Shown here piece after piece: positions 16,306 to 24,426 of a stretch of DNA of 47,184 bases (its first letter is position 1; every line of letters begins with the position of its first letter). Under the pieces are notes generated by a model. The model was given only the letters and a program-made list of their open reading frames with translations. It did no database searches and was not told the DNA's origin. The DNA comes from Cyclobacteriaceae bacterium (lineage in GTDB: Bacteria; Bacteroidota; Bacteroidia; Cytophagales; Cyclobacteriaceae), in contig JAEUUE010000120.1 in the NCBI GenBank assembly GCA_016787605.1, positions 1 to 47,184 of the forward strand. Direction: 5' to 3'. Position numbers and translations under genes: made by a program.

Positions 16306-17238
16306 CTATTTGCCAAGCTTGTCGAGCACGTCCATCACTTCCTTCACGTGCTTGCGGCTGGTTTCCAGCAATGACTTTTCTGCATCGTTGAGTTCCAACT
16401 CGATGACTTTCTCGATGCCGTTCTTGCCGAGCACGACCGGCACGCCGAGGTAGCAGTTCTTGATGCCATACTCGCCATCCAGTTGCATGCACACCGGAAG
16501 GATGCGGCGCTGATCGCGGACAATGGCTTCCACCATTTGGGCCGCTGCGGAGCCCGGTGCATACCAGGCCGAAGTACCCATCAGTTTTACCAGTTCACCG
16601 CCGCCCACCTTGGTGCGTTCGATGATGGCGTTGAGCTTGTCGGCCGCAATAAGTTCCGTAACGGGGATACCCGACACCGTGGTGTAGCGAGGCAGGGGAA
16701 CCATCGTATCGCCGTGACCTCCCAGCAGCATGGCCTGGATGTCTTTCGGAGAAACGTTCAGGGCTTCAGCCAGGAAGGCGCGGTACCGTGCCGTATCGAG
16801 GATGCCGGCCATACCCATCACGCGGGTACGCGGGAGTTTCGACGTGAGGTGAGCCTGGTAGGTCATGACATCAAGCGGGTTGGATACCACGATGATGATC
16901 GCATTGGGTGAATGCTTGACGACATTCTCCGTCACCGTCTTCACGATCACGGCATTGGTGCTGATCAAATCGTCGCGGCTCATGCCCGGCTTGCGGGGAA
17001 GTCCCGAGGTAATGACTACCACGTCCGAATTGGCGGTCTTGGTATAGTCGTTGGTCGAGCCGACGGTACGGCTGTCATAGAGATCGATCGGCGCCTTCTG
17101 CCAGATATCGAGCGACTTTCCTTCGGCGATGCCCTCTTTGATGTCGAGGAGTACAATCTGGTTGGCGACCTCGCGGTAGGCGAGCACATCGGCGCAGGTA
17201 GCTCCAACGTTTCCTGCACCTACAACTGTGATTTTCAT
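16306..17238 (-). CDS. mdh: Malate dehydrogenase (LDH-like type)
   Basis: 310-residue NAD-dependent enzyme that interconverts malate and oxaloacetate in the TCA cycle. The N-terminal dinucleotide-binding GAGNVG is at residues 7-12, with Asp32 at the end of the second strand favouring NAD over NADP. The substrate arginines are in the mobile loop LPRKPGMSRDD (Arg82, Arg88), with a further arginine at 151. The catalytic histidine is His175 in GGHGDTMVPL. Arg82 with the surrounding sequence fits malate rather than lactate. The length is normal. A strong terminator follows, so it ends its transcript; tilS lies upstream in the same direction, 116 bp away. Confidence 0.97.
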   Translation of the reverse strand: MKITVVGAGNVGATCADVLAYREVANQIVLLDIKEGIAEGKSLDIWQKAPIDLYDSRTVGSTNDYTKTANSDVVVITSGLPRKPGMSRDDLISTNAVIVKTVTENVVKHSPNAIIIVVSNPLDVMTYQAHLTSKLPRTRVMGMAGILDTARYRAFLAEALNVSPKDIQAMLLGGHGDTMVPLPRYTTVSGIPVTELIAADKLNAIIERTKVGGGELVKLMGTSAWYAPGSAAAQMVEAIVRDQRRILPVCMQLDGEYGIKNCYLGVPVVLGKNGIEKVIELELNDAEKSLLETSRKHVKEVMDVLDKLGK

Positions 17239-17354
17239 GGGTATGTTATTAAGCGTTTAGGATACTCCGGGGCACCTTACGGATGACTCCACAGCCCTGG
17301 AAGATGGTGCGCAAGATATTACTCCCACCCTGAAAGAAAAATGACTTAAGGCAG

Positions 17355-18683
17355 TTATTTGTGTGCTTCCAGCCGCATGGCAAGGACGGTTCGTGTTTGC
17401 GGGGTAACCTTGAATCGGTCGGCTATCCGGTGGCCGGCCACCCACACAATATCTTCCCCGGAAAGAAGCACCGTCACCCGCCCTTTATCCGCGAGCGACA
17501 CCTGCTCGTCGATGAGAAAGTCGCTGACCTTTTTGCTCCCCTTCATGCCCAGCGGAACAAAACTGTCGCCCGGTTTCCACTTGCGCCAGAGGAGCGGGAA
17601 ACGGACTTTCGAGTAATCGACCGTGGCCAACCCGGGGTCTTTGGAGATTTCGGAACCCTTCAGTTGACGGAAGTGCATCACCCAGGGACCCAGCGCGGCC
17701 TTGTCCTGCCAGTCCTCCACGAGCACATCATGGTATTCCTCACGATCGCGGGGTGCAATCAGGATGGTCTCACGGTCAAGGACCGCCATGTGGGAGACCG
17801 AAAGAAACCGGGTGCCGGTTTGTCCGTCGGCGGCGGCGGCAGCCATCTGTTTGCAGCGCTCGTATTCAAAACCGTACTCCCGCAGCCAGGCATAGAGGAT
17901 GTACCCGGGATTCTGAAGCAGCAAGAGCAGAGGCTTGTCCACCACGAGATTTTTTCCTTCCCAGCGGGTCATTGAATCACGGAGTTGTTCGAGTCCGCGG
18001 CGCATCAACTCGTAGGCCCCTTCCAGTTTCTCCAGGGAAAGGGAGAAGGTAGCCTCGAGCGAAGGGTTGATCTCCTTGAGCTTGGGGATCACTTCGTGGC
18101 GCATGAAGTTCCGCTGGTAGTTGGTAGCCAGGTTGCTGGTGTCTTCTCTCCAGGCGATGCCGGCCGACCGGGCGAAGGCGGCGATCTCCTCCCGGCTGGC
18201 AAAGAGCAGCGGCCGGATGATGCGGTCGTTCTTCCGGGGGATGCCTGTCAGCTGATCGAGACCCGAACCGTGCGACCAGCGGAGCAATACCGTCTCCACG
18301 TTGTCATTCAGGTGGTGCGCGGTAGCCAGCCAGTGGTAGTGACCTTCCAGGAGCAAGTCATTGAACCAGGCATACCGGAGTTCGCGTGCCGCCATCTGCA
18401 CGGAGAGCTTGTGGCTTTCGGCATAGTTCTTGGTGTCAAAGCGCTTGCTGTAAAAGGGCAACGCATGTTTCCGGCAGTACGATTCCACAAACGCCTCATC
18501 CCCTTCCGACTCACCGCCGCGAAGACCGAAGTTGCCATGGGCGACGCCCACGGTGTAGCCGGCCGCCCGGAACAGGTGAAGCATGACCATCGAGTCAAGC
18601 CCGCCGCTCACGGCCAGCAATACCCGGTCGGTCTCTCCGAGCAGGTCATGTTCGCGGATATACTGTTGAAACGCTTCGAGCAC
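17355..18683 (-). CDS. tilS: tRNA(Ile) lysidine synthetase
   Basis: 442-residue enzyme that converts C34 of the AUA-reading tRNA-Ile to lysidine using ATP and lysine. The PP-loop SGGLDS is at residues 26-31, followed by the family's HGNFGLRGGES and the RWSHGSGLDQLTGIP segment. The C-terminal substrate-recognition domain ends with the typical KVSDFLIDEQVSLADK and IVWVAGHRIADRFKV stretch. The start is a GTG at 18683; no ATG is available nearby and the protein N-terminus aligns in length with the family. It is divergent from the OstA-like gene, with 58 bp between the two starts. Confidence 0.95.
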   Translation of the reverse strand: MLEAFQQYIREHDLLGETDRVLLAVSGGLDSMVMLHLFRAAGYTVGVAHGNFGLRGGESEGDEAFVESYCRKHALPFYSKRFDTKNYAESHKLSVQMAARELRYAWFNDLLLEGHYHWLATAHHLNDNVETVLLRWSHGSGLDQLTGIPRKNDRIIRPLLFASREEIAAFARSAGIAWREDTSNLATNYQRNFMRHEVIPKLKEINPSLEATFSLSLEKLEGAYELMRRGLEQLRDSMTRWEGKNLVVDKPLLLLLQNPGYILYAWLREYGFEYERCKQMAAAAADGQTGTRFLSVSHMAVLDRETILIAPRDREEYHDVLVEDWQDKAALGPWVMHFRQLKGSEISKDPGLATVDYSKVRFPLLWRKWKPGDSFVPLGMKGSKKVSDFLIDEQVSLADKGRVTVLLSGEDIVWVAGHRIADRFKVTPQTRTVLAMRLEAHK

Positions 18684-18725
18684 TCCTCAAAAATACCAAA
18701 AGTCGGGCGGTCCGGTCGCGTTTTC

Positions 18726-18733
18726 TAACTTTG
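18726..18733 (+). promoter_or_regulatory. -7 element TAACTTTG of the OstA-like gene
   Basis: Exact TAnnTTTG match. The transcript should begin near the coding start, which favours the ATG at 18742 over the one at 18736. There is no good TTG at the expected -33 position. Confidence 0.55.
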
Positions 18734-18741
18734 CGATGCCG

Positions 18742-20277
18742 ATGAAGAAATTCACCCTTTTCCTGCTCCTCACCCTGTTTGCCGGTATCGCCTTTGGGCA
18801 ACGCAAGGTCAAACTCAAGCAGGCCGAAACCCTGAGGGGTTCCATGCAGGACGGCGTGCGTGTCGACTGGGTGATCGGAAATGTGATCTTTATCCAGAAC
18901 CAGACCACCATTTATTGCGACTCCGCGATCTTCAACCGGTCAAAGAACGAGGTGGAAGCGTACGGGCGGATCCGCATTACCGACGGCGACTCTGTGACCG
19001 TCACGGCCTCCCGGCTTACCTACGACGGAAACAAGAAGATCGCCTATCTGCGACGCAACGTGGTCTTCAACAAGCTGCAGACGGCGACCCTGTATACTGA
19101 CTTCCTCGATTTCGACCGGGCACGCAACGTGGCCAAATACTTCAACAACGGGAAACTCGTGGACAGCACCAACACGCTGACGAGTGTCAAGGGCTACTAC
19201 GACTTGCGGGCCAACCTGGCCAGCTTCAAGACCGACGTGGTAGGTGTCAACAAGGAAAACACCATGCGATCCGACACCTTGCAGTATCATTCCAAAACCA
19301 AGGTCATCTACTTCCGCGCCTACACGGAAGTCAAGGACAAGGAGGGCCGCACGGGCTACTATGAGAACGGATTCTACGACACCAAGTCGAAGACCTCAGA
19401 CCTTGCCCGCGGGGATTTTGAAACCCCGAAGTACAAATTGAAAGGCAACAAACTGATCCTGGACGATCTCCGGCAACTTTACAAGGCGAAGGGCAATGTG
19501 GTCATGACCTCCAAGGAAGAAAACATGCACATCTACGGGGATGACGGGTACTACGACAAAAAGAATCTCATCTCCAAGGTGTACGGTCATGCCTATGTAG
19601 CCCGGGTGGGTGACGACCAGGACACGCTCTTCATTTCCGCTGACACGCTTGTGTCCATCGACAGCGATGACCCCAAGAAGAAACGGTTGCTGGCCTTTAA
19701 GAACGTCCGTATTTTCAAGAGCGACCTGCAAGGCCGGGCCGATTCACTCGCCTACCTCGCGGCTGACTCCACCATCTACTTTTATGGCGACCCGGTATTA
19801 TGGACGGAGGGTAACCAGATGACGGCCGATTCCATCAGTGTCCTTGTGCTGAAGAAACAGATCAACCGGATATACATGGTCTCGTCTGCCTTCGTTGCCT
19901 CTAGTGATTCCCTGGAGAATTACAACCAAATCAAGGGGCGAAGGATGACAGCTTATTTTGAGAATAAGAACATTCACCATGTTATTGTCGAAGGCAATGG
20001 CGAAAGCATTTACTATGCCCTCCAGGAGCTCGAAGAACAGCAAAAGGACACCACCATCCGGATCTCGATCGTGAGCGGCATGAACAAGATCATCTGCAGC
20101 AACATGAGGCTGAACTTCAGAGCCGGCAAAATCCACAACATCAGTTTCTACGTAAAGCCTGACGCCTCATTCATCCCTCCACACGAGCTGAAGAAAGAAG
20201 ACACGCTCCTCAAAGGATTTCGCTGGAGAGCGGCAGATCGCCCATCCCGGGGGACGGTGGTGAGCCGAAGTCCGTAG
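18742..20277 (+). CDS. OstA/LptA-like lipopolysaccharide-transport protein
   Basis: 511-residue exported protein. The signal peptide ends near AFGQ. Repeated beta-strand units then follow, of the kind seen in the OstA/LptA periplasmic bridge (CDSAIFNRSKNEVEAYGRIRI, then DGDSVTVTASRLTYDG, with similar cycles to about residue 430). The protein is much longer than E. coli LptA, as is usual for the Bacteroidota OstA-like family. The likely role is shuttling lipopolysaccharide between the membranes. The last 60 or so residues (FIPPHELKKEDTLLKGFRW) are proline- and basic-rich. It is the first gene of an envelope block that continues with a T9SS cargo and bamD. Confidence 0.85.
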   Translation: MKKFTLFLLLTLFAGIAFGQRKVKLKQAETLRGSMQDGVRVDWVIGNVIFIQNQTTIYCDSAIFNRSKNEVEAYGRIRITDGDSVTVTASRLTYDGNKKIAYLRRNVVFNKLQTATLYTDFLDFDRARNVAKYFNNGKLVDSTNTLTSVKGYYDLRANLASFKTDVVGVNKENTMRSDTLQYHSKTKVIYFRAYTEVKDKEGRTGYYENGFYDTKSKTSDLARGDFETPKYKLKGNKLILDDLRQLYKAKGNVVMTSKEENMHIYGDDGYYDKKNLISKVYGHAYVARVGDDQDTLFISADTLVSIDSDDPKKKRLLAFKNVRIFKSDLQGRADSLAYLAADSTIYFYGDPVLWTEGNQMTADSISVLVLKKQINRIYMVSSAFVASSDSLENYNQIKGRRMTAYFENKNIHHVIVEGNGESIYYALQELEEQQKDTTIRISIVSGMNKIICSNMRLNFRAGKIHNISFYVKPDASFIPPHELKKEDTLLKGFRWRAADRPSRGTVVSRSP

Positions 20278-20331
20278 CAACGGCAGGCGGTCTCAATTAT
20301 TGCAACAGAACCTGACTTTTTAGCTATTTTC

Positions 20332-20362
20332 TTGGATTTCCTTGCGCTTTGGCTTATCTTTT
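20332..20362 (+). promoter_or_regulatory. Promoter of the T9SS-sorted protein
   Basis: TTG (20332-20334), 20 bp, then TATCTTTT (20355-20362), one base from TAnnTTTG. The ATG pair at 20381/20384 follows. Confidence 0.55.
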
Positions 20363-20383
20363 CCCTTGAGCCGGTGTGTCATG

Positions 20384-21091
20384 ATGAAGCGTTGGTTTAT
20401 CCTGCTAATTATACTTCTCTCAGGCGCAGGAACCTGGGCTCAGAGTGTCGACTGGATAGACCGCCAGGACACGTATCAGGCGGTGATCGGGCAAACTCTT
20501 CGCATCCCGATCCGCGTTCGTAACACCACCGATAAACCCCAGACCTTCGTTATCCGTCGCGCCGCCGCTGACCTCAACGCCAATCAAAAAGGCTATTTCT
20601 GCGTGGGGGACGAGTGCTTCGATGGGTTGGTGGATCAGGTCACCCGAAAGCTGGATCCCGGGGAAGTGGCTGGCAATGTCTTCTTCGTGGTTGAGCCGGG
20701 CTTAGCCACTACCTCCAATTCCTTCCGCTTTGAAGTCTACCAGAAAGGAAGCCCCCAAATGGGCCTGGAACATTCGTTTTTGCTCAGTGTGGACGAAAAG
20801 CCCACCCGCTCTTTCGTCTTTCAGACCAGGAATCTTACCGTTCACGATATCTACCCCAACCCGGTCACGGACCAGGACGGGTACCTCGATTACCGGTTAA
20901 CCGACGAAGCGGTGAAGGCAAAAGTTGTGATTCACAATATCCTGGGCAGCCCGGTGGGAGAATATGAGATGCTGGCGGCCGAAACCCGGGTAAAAATCCA
21001 GTCGGACGGCTTGTCGTCCGGGGTCTACTTCTACACCATTTACCTTGATAATGTAGGGGTGTTGACCCGGAAACTGGTGGTCAGAAAATAA
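20384..21091 (+). CDS. Secreted protein with type IX sorting domain
   Basis: 235-residue exported protein. The signal peptide ends near TWAQS. An N-terminal beta domain (about 25-150) resembles an immunoglobulin-like accessory fold, with a CVGDEC cysteine pair that could form a disulphide. The C-terminal ~80 residues are a type A T9SS sorting domain: IYPNPVTD, a central strand pair, GLSSGVYFYTI and the terminal KLVVRK. The protein should be carried across the outer membrane by the type IX system and attached or released. The start at 20384 is the second of two adjacent ATGs, chosen because MKRW fits the signal peptide. Its position ahead of bamD may be incidental. Confidence 0.88.
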   Translation: MKRWFILLIILLSGAGTWAQSVDWIDRQDTYQAVIGQTLRIPIRVRNTTDKPQTFVIRRAAADLNANQKGYFCVGDECFDGLVDQVTRKLDPGEVAGNVFFVVEPGLATTSNSFRFEVYQKGSPQMGLEHSFLLSVDEKPTRSFVFQTRNLTVHDIYPNPVTDQDGYLDYRLTDEAVKAKVVIHNILGSPVGEYEMLAAETRVKIQSDGLSSGVYFYTIYLDNVGVLTRKLVVRK

Positions 21092-21143
21092 AGCCTCCTA
21101 TCCCGGCGTTCTAGGCTCAATTTCAATTATCTGGGCCGAATCG

Positions 21144-21151
21144 TATATTTG
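21144..21151 (+). promoter_or_regulatory. -7 element TATATTTG of bamD operon
   Basis: Exact TAnnTTTG match 11 bp before the bamD ATG. It would drive bamD-rpoZ-coaBC-DUF4835. The -33 TTG is not clear. Confidence 0.6.
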
Positions 21152-21162
21152 CGCCCTTCTTT

Positions 21163-21978
21163 ATGGGTAGAAATCTACGGGTATGGTTCTGGGTAGGGAT
21201 CGGGTTGATCGGGCTGGCCTCGTGCAGCAAATTCCGCCAGATTCAGAAAAGCGAGGACTGGCGGATCAAGTACGATGCCGGGCTCTCCTATTACGAAAAG
21301 AAGGACTATTACCGGACGGCCATCCTTTTTGAAGAAATCCTGCCCATCGTCCGAGGGCTTCCTGAAGGGGAGAAAGTCGAGTTTTACCTGGCGTATTGCC
21401 AATACTATGAACGCCAGTACCTGCTGGCCTCCAACCAGTTCAGGACGTTCTACGAGACCTACGGCCGGAGTTCATTCGCCCAGGAAGCCTTTTTCATGTT
21501 TGCCTACTCGCTCTATGTATCTTCCCCCGACTCCAACCTCGATCAGACCAGTACCGTGGAGGGCATGAACGCCATGCAAAACTTTATCAACCAGTACCCG
21601 ACGAGCGAGTTTCGCGAACGAGCCAACGAGGTCATTGTCTCCAGCCAGCGTAAACTGGAACAGAAAGGGTACGACAACGCTTACCAATACATCAAGATCA
21701 AAAGCTATAAGGCCGCCGTCATCGCCCTGGAAAACTTCCGCCGCAGCTTTCCGGACTCCCCGAAGCTGGAAGAAGTGGCCTACCTGCGCGTGCTGGCGGA
21801 ATACAAGCTGGCCCAACAGAGCCTCCCCCATCTTCAACTGGAACGCTACACACTGGTCCTGACGTATTACCAGGAATTGGTGGACACCTACCCTCAGAGT
21901 CCGCGTCTTAAAGAAGCTGAAAAGCTATACTCCGATAGTCTCGACAAAATCAACAAACTGAAAAACAACAATTCATAA
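21163..21978 (+). CDS. bamD: Outer-membrane assembly lipoprotein BamD
   Basis: 271-residue lipoprotein (lipobox LASC, Cys21) made of tetratricopeptide-like helix pairs: YDAGLSYYEKKDYYRTAILFEEIL, then YLAYCQYYERQYLLASNQF, and a later repeat with NFRRSFPDSPKLEEVAYLR. It belongs to the BAM complex and helps fold barrel proteins into the outer membrane from the periplasmic side. The length and repeat order match BamD in Bacteroidota. It is first in a tight run of genes, with rpoZ 4 bp downstream. Confidence 0.93.
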   Translation: MGRNLRVWFWVGIGLIGLASCSKFRQIQKSEDWRIKYDAGLSYYEKKDYYRTAILFEEILPIVRGLPEGEKVEFYLAYCQYYERQYLLASNQFRTFYETYGRSSFAQEAFFMFAYSLYVSSPDSNLDQTSTVEGMNAMQNFINQYPTSEFRERANEVIVSSQRKLEQKGYDNAYQYIKIKSYKAAVIALENFRRSFPDSPKLEEVAYLRVLAEYKLAQQSLPHLQLERYTLVLTYYQELVDTYPQSPRLKEAEKLYSDSLDKINKLKNNNS

Positions 21979-21982
21979 TCCT

Positions 21983-22303
21983 ATGGCTACGCAACCTTCC
22001 ATCATCACCCGCGATGTAGACAAGATCGCCGCTCAGACCGGCAACATCTACCAATCGGTGGTGATCATCTCCAAGCGCGCCCGTCAGATCGCCATCAACC
22101 TCAAGGAGGAACTGAACAACAAGCTCGCCGAGTTTGCCACGACGGTCGACAACCTTGAAGAGGTGTTCGAAAACCGTGAGCAGATCGAAATCTCCAAATT
22201 CTACGAGCGCCTCCCCAAGCCCACCACCACCGCGCTGGAAGAATTCATGGAAGGCAAGATCATGTACCGCCAGCGCACCGAAGAACCTAAGCCGGAAGCT
22301 TAG
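21983..22303 (+). CDS. rpoZ: RNA polymerase omega subunit
   Basis: 106-residue protein matching the Bacteroidota form of omega, which helps assemble beta-prime into RNA polymerase. The conserved N-terminus SIITRDVDKIAAQTGNIY and the helix SVVIISKRARQIAINLKEEL are visible; the C-terminal tail is charged. It lies 4 bp after bamD and 1 bp before coaBC, a position conserved across the phylum, so its supply is probably set by the same transcript. Confidence 0.92.
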   Translation: MATQPSIITRDVDKIAAQTGNIYQSVVIISKRARQIAINLKEELNNKLAEFATTVDNLEEVFENREQIEISKFYERLPKPTTTALEEFMEGKIMYRQRTEEPKPEA

Positions 22304-22304
22304 T

Positions 22305-23504
22305 ATGCTGAAAGGGAAGAAGATCCTGCTCGGCGTCACCGGCAGCATCGCCGCCTACAAATCGGCCATGTTGGTACGGCTGCTCGTCAAGCAGGAAGCG
22401 GAAGTCCGGGTGATCCTCACCCCCTCGGCCCGCGACTTCGTCACCCCGCTCACCCTGGCCACCCTCTCCCGGAACCCGGTCCTATCGGAGTTCCAGCAAT
22501 CCCAAACCGGAACGTGGAACAACCACGTTGAACTGGGGCTCTGGGCCGATGCGTTCATCATCGCACCGGCGAGCGCCAACACGGTAGCCAAATTGGCCCA
22601 CGGGCTCTGCGACAACCTGCTGCTGGCCACCTACTTGAGTGCGCGATGCCCGGTTTTCCTGGCGCCCGCCATGGACCTCGACATGCTCGCCCATCCGGCC
22701 ACGCAAAAGAACCTATCCACCCTCCAGGCACATGGTCACCGGCTGATCAAGACGAATTTCGGAGAACTGGCTTCTGGCCTGACCGGTGATGGCAGGATGG
22801 CCGAACCGGAGGAAATCGTGGAATCCCTCCGGCAACACTTCGATTCAAAAAAAAAGTTAACGGGTAAGCGGGCCCTGGTTACTGCAGGTCCCACATACGA
22901 AGCGTTGGACCCCGTGCGTTTCATTAGCAACCACTCGTCAGGAAAAATGGGTTTTGCTATTGCAGAAGCACTCGCCGAAGAAGGAGCTACGGTAGACCTG
23001 GTGTCCGGGCCCACCACCCAGCAGACCCATCTCCCTGGCATAACGACTCACGCCGTGGTCTCTGCCGACGACATGGCGGCCGCCTGCAGCCGTCTTTTCC
23101 CCTCGGCCGACATCACCGTGCTCTCGGCTGCCGTGGCCGACTACAAGCCCGCGGTTCGCGCCGACCAGAAGATCAAGAAGACTTCTGACTCCCTTACTCT
23201 CGAACTGACCCGAACACCGGATATCGCTGCCCGCCTCGGTGAGCAGAAACGGCCCGGCCAACTCCTGGTGGGCTTTGCCCTGGAAACGGAAAACGAAGTA
23301 TCCAATGCCCGGAAGAAACTCGAGGCCAAGAATTTTGATTTCATCGTCCTCAACTCGCTCAATGACTCCGGCGCCGGGTTTGGCGGCGACACCAACCAGG
23401 TCAGGATTCTTCATCGAACCGGCGACCCCGCCGTATTCCCCCTGAAGCCGAAAAGGGAAGTCGCCCGGGATATTGTACAAGCCATCCTTAACCACCATGC
23501 CTGA
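22305..23504 (+). CDS. coaBC: Bifunctional phosphopantothenoylcysteine decarboxylase/synthetase
   Basis: 399-residue two-domain enzyme of coenzyme A synthesis. The N-terminal CoaC flavoprotein domain has [16 protein letters not shown], the active-site histidine in NNHVEL, PASANT and APAMDLDM. The C-terminal CoaB domain begins near residue 185 with [21 protein letters not shown] and carries AAVADYKP and the NSLND region used in nucleotide and substrate binding. CoaB joins 4'-phosphopantothenate to cysteine and CoaC decarboxylates the product. The ATG at 22305 follows the rpoZ stop directly; the longer open frame overlaps rpoZ in another frame. The end overlaps the next gene by 8 bp. Confidence 0.96.
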   Translation: MLKGKKILLGVTGSIAAYKSAMLVRLLVKQEAEVRVILTPSARDFVTPLTLATLSRNPVLSEFQQSQTGTWNNHVELGLWADAFIIAPASANTVAKLAHGLCDNLLLATYLSARCPVFLAPAMDLDMLAHPATQKNLSTLQAHGHRLIKTNFGELASGLTGDGRMAEPEEIVESLRQHFDSKKKLTGKRALVTAGPTYEALDPVRFISNHSSGKMGFAIAEALAEEGATVDLVSGPTTQQTHLPGITTHAVVSADDMAAACSRLFPSADITVLSAAVADYKPAVRADQKIKKTSDSLTLELTRTPDIAARLGEQKRPGQLLVGFALETENEVSNARKKLEAKNFDFIVLNSLNDSGAGFGGDTNQVRILHRTGDPAVFPLKPKREVARDIVQAILNHHA

Positions 23505-24402
23505 TCGCCGCATCATTATCACGGGATGGATGTTGTGGCTTGCCCTGGGTACGCTGTCCGCCCAGGAACTCAACTGCAAGGTGACCGTCAATGCCGACCA
23601 GATCCAGACGTCGGATCGAGGTATTTTCAAGGACATGGAGCGGGCCATCGCCAACTTCATGAACACGAGGAAATGGACCAACGATTCCTACAAGAACCAT
23701 GAGCGCATCAACTGCGCGATCTTCCTCAACATCAGCCGCATGCCCTCCATCGGCACCTTTTCCGCCAACGCGCAGATTACCGTTGCGCGCCCGGTTTTCA
23801 ATTCCAACTACGAAACCGTACTCCTCAACTTCGCCGACCGGGACTGGGACTTTGAGTACATCGAGTCGCTGCCCCTGGAATACAACGACAATGCCTACAT
23901 CAGTAACCTCACCTCGATGCTGGCCTATTATGCCTACATCATCCTGGGCATGGATTACGACTCCTTCAGCGAACGCGGTGGCGATCCCTACTTCCAGGCC
24001 GCCCTCAACGTGGTCAACAACGCACAATCCTCGAACCGTCCCGGGTGGCAGACCACGGGAAGCACCCGCAACCGGTATAACCTCATCGAAAACATCAACA
24101 ACCCTCAAATGACGGAAATGCGGAAGAGCATGTACCGCTACCACCGCCTGGCCCTCGATACCTTCGACAAAAACCCGGACGAAAGCCGCCAAATCATCCT
24201 CAATGCCATCAAGGCGGTCAGGAATGTGTGGCAAATCTACCCCAGTTCCATTTTCGTCATTTCCTTTTTCGACGCCAAGTCCACGGAATTGGCCAATGTT
24301 TTTTCCGAAGGAAGCCTCAACGTCAGGCGGGAAGCTTACGATATTCTTACCATGGTGGATGCCAAGCGGGGCACCTACCAAAAAATTATCGAAACAAAAT
24401 AA
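23497..24402 (+). CDS. DUF4835 family exported protein
   Basis: 301-residue protein with a signal peptide ending near LSAQ and a single domain beginning ELNCKVTVNADQIQ. This is the DUF4835 family, which is found between coaBC and recN in many Bacteroidota and has no established function. Features include a conserved IFKDMERAIANFMNTRKW start and two aromatic-rich helices near residues 140-160. The ATG at 23497 overlaps the coaBC stop, so it is probably translationally coupled. The conserved position among housekeeping genes suggests an important envelope role (inference). Confidence 0.93.
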   Translation: MPDRRIIITGWMLWLALGTLSAQELNCKVTVNADQIQTSDRGIFKDMERAIANFMNTRKWTNDSYKNHERINCAIFLNISRMPSIGTFSANAQITVARPVFNSNYETVLLNFADRDWDFEYIESLPLEYNDNAYISNLTSMLAYYAYIILGMDYDSFSERGGDPYFQAALNVVNNAQSSNRPGWQTTGSTRNRYNLIENINNPQMTEMRKSMYRYHRLALDTFDKNPDESRQIILNAIKAVRNVWQIYPSSIFVISFFDAKSTELANVFSEGSLNVRREAYDILTMVDAKRGTYQKIIETK

Positions 24403-24412
24403 TTTCCCTGTG

Positions 24413-24420
24413 TAATTTTG
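24413..24420 (+). promoter_or_regulatory. -7 element TAATTTTG of recN
   Basis: Exact TAnnTTTG match that ends 6 bp before the recN ATG at 24427, so recN may have its own near-leaderless transcript as well as read-through from upstream. Confidence 0.5.
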
Positions 24421-24426
24421 GTCAGC

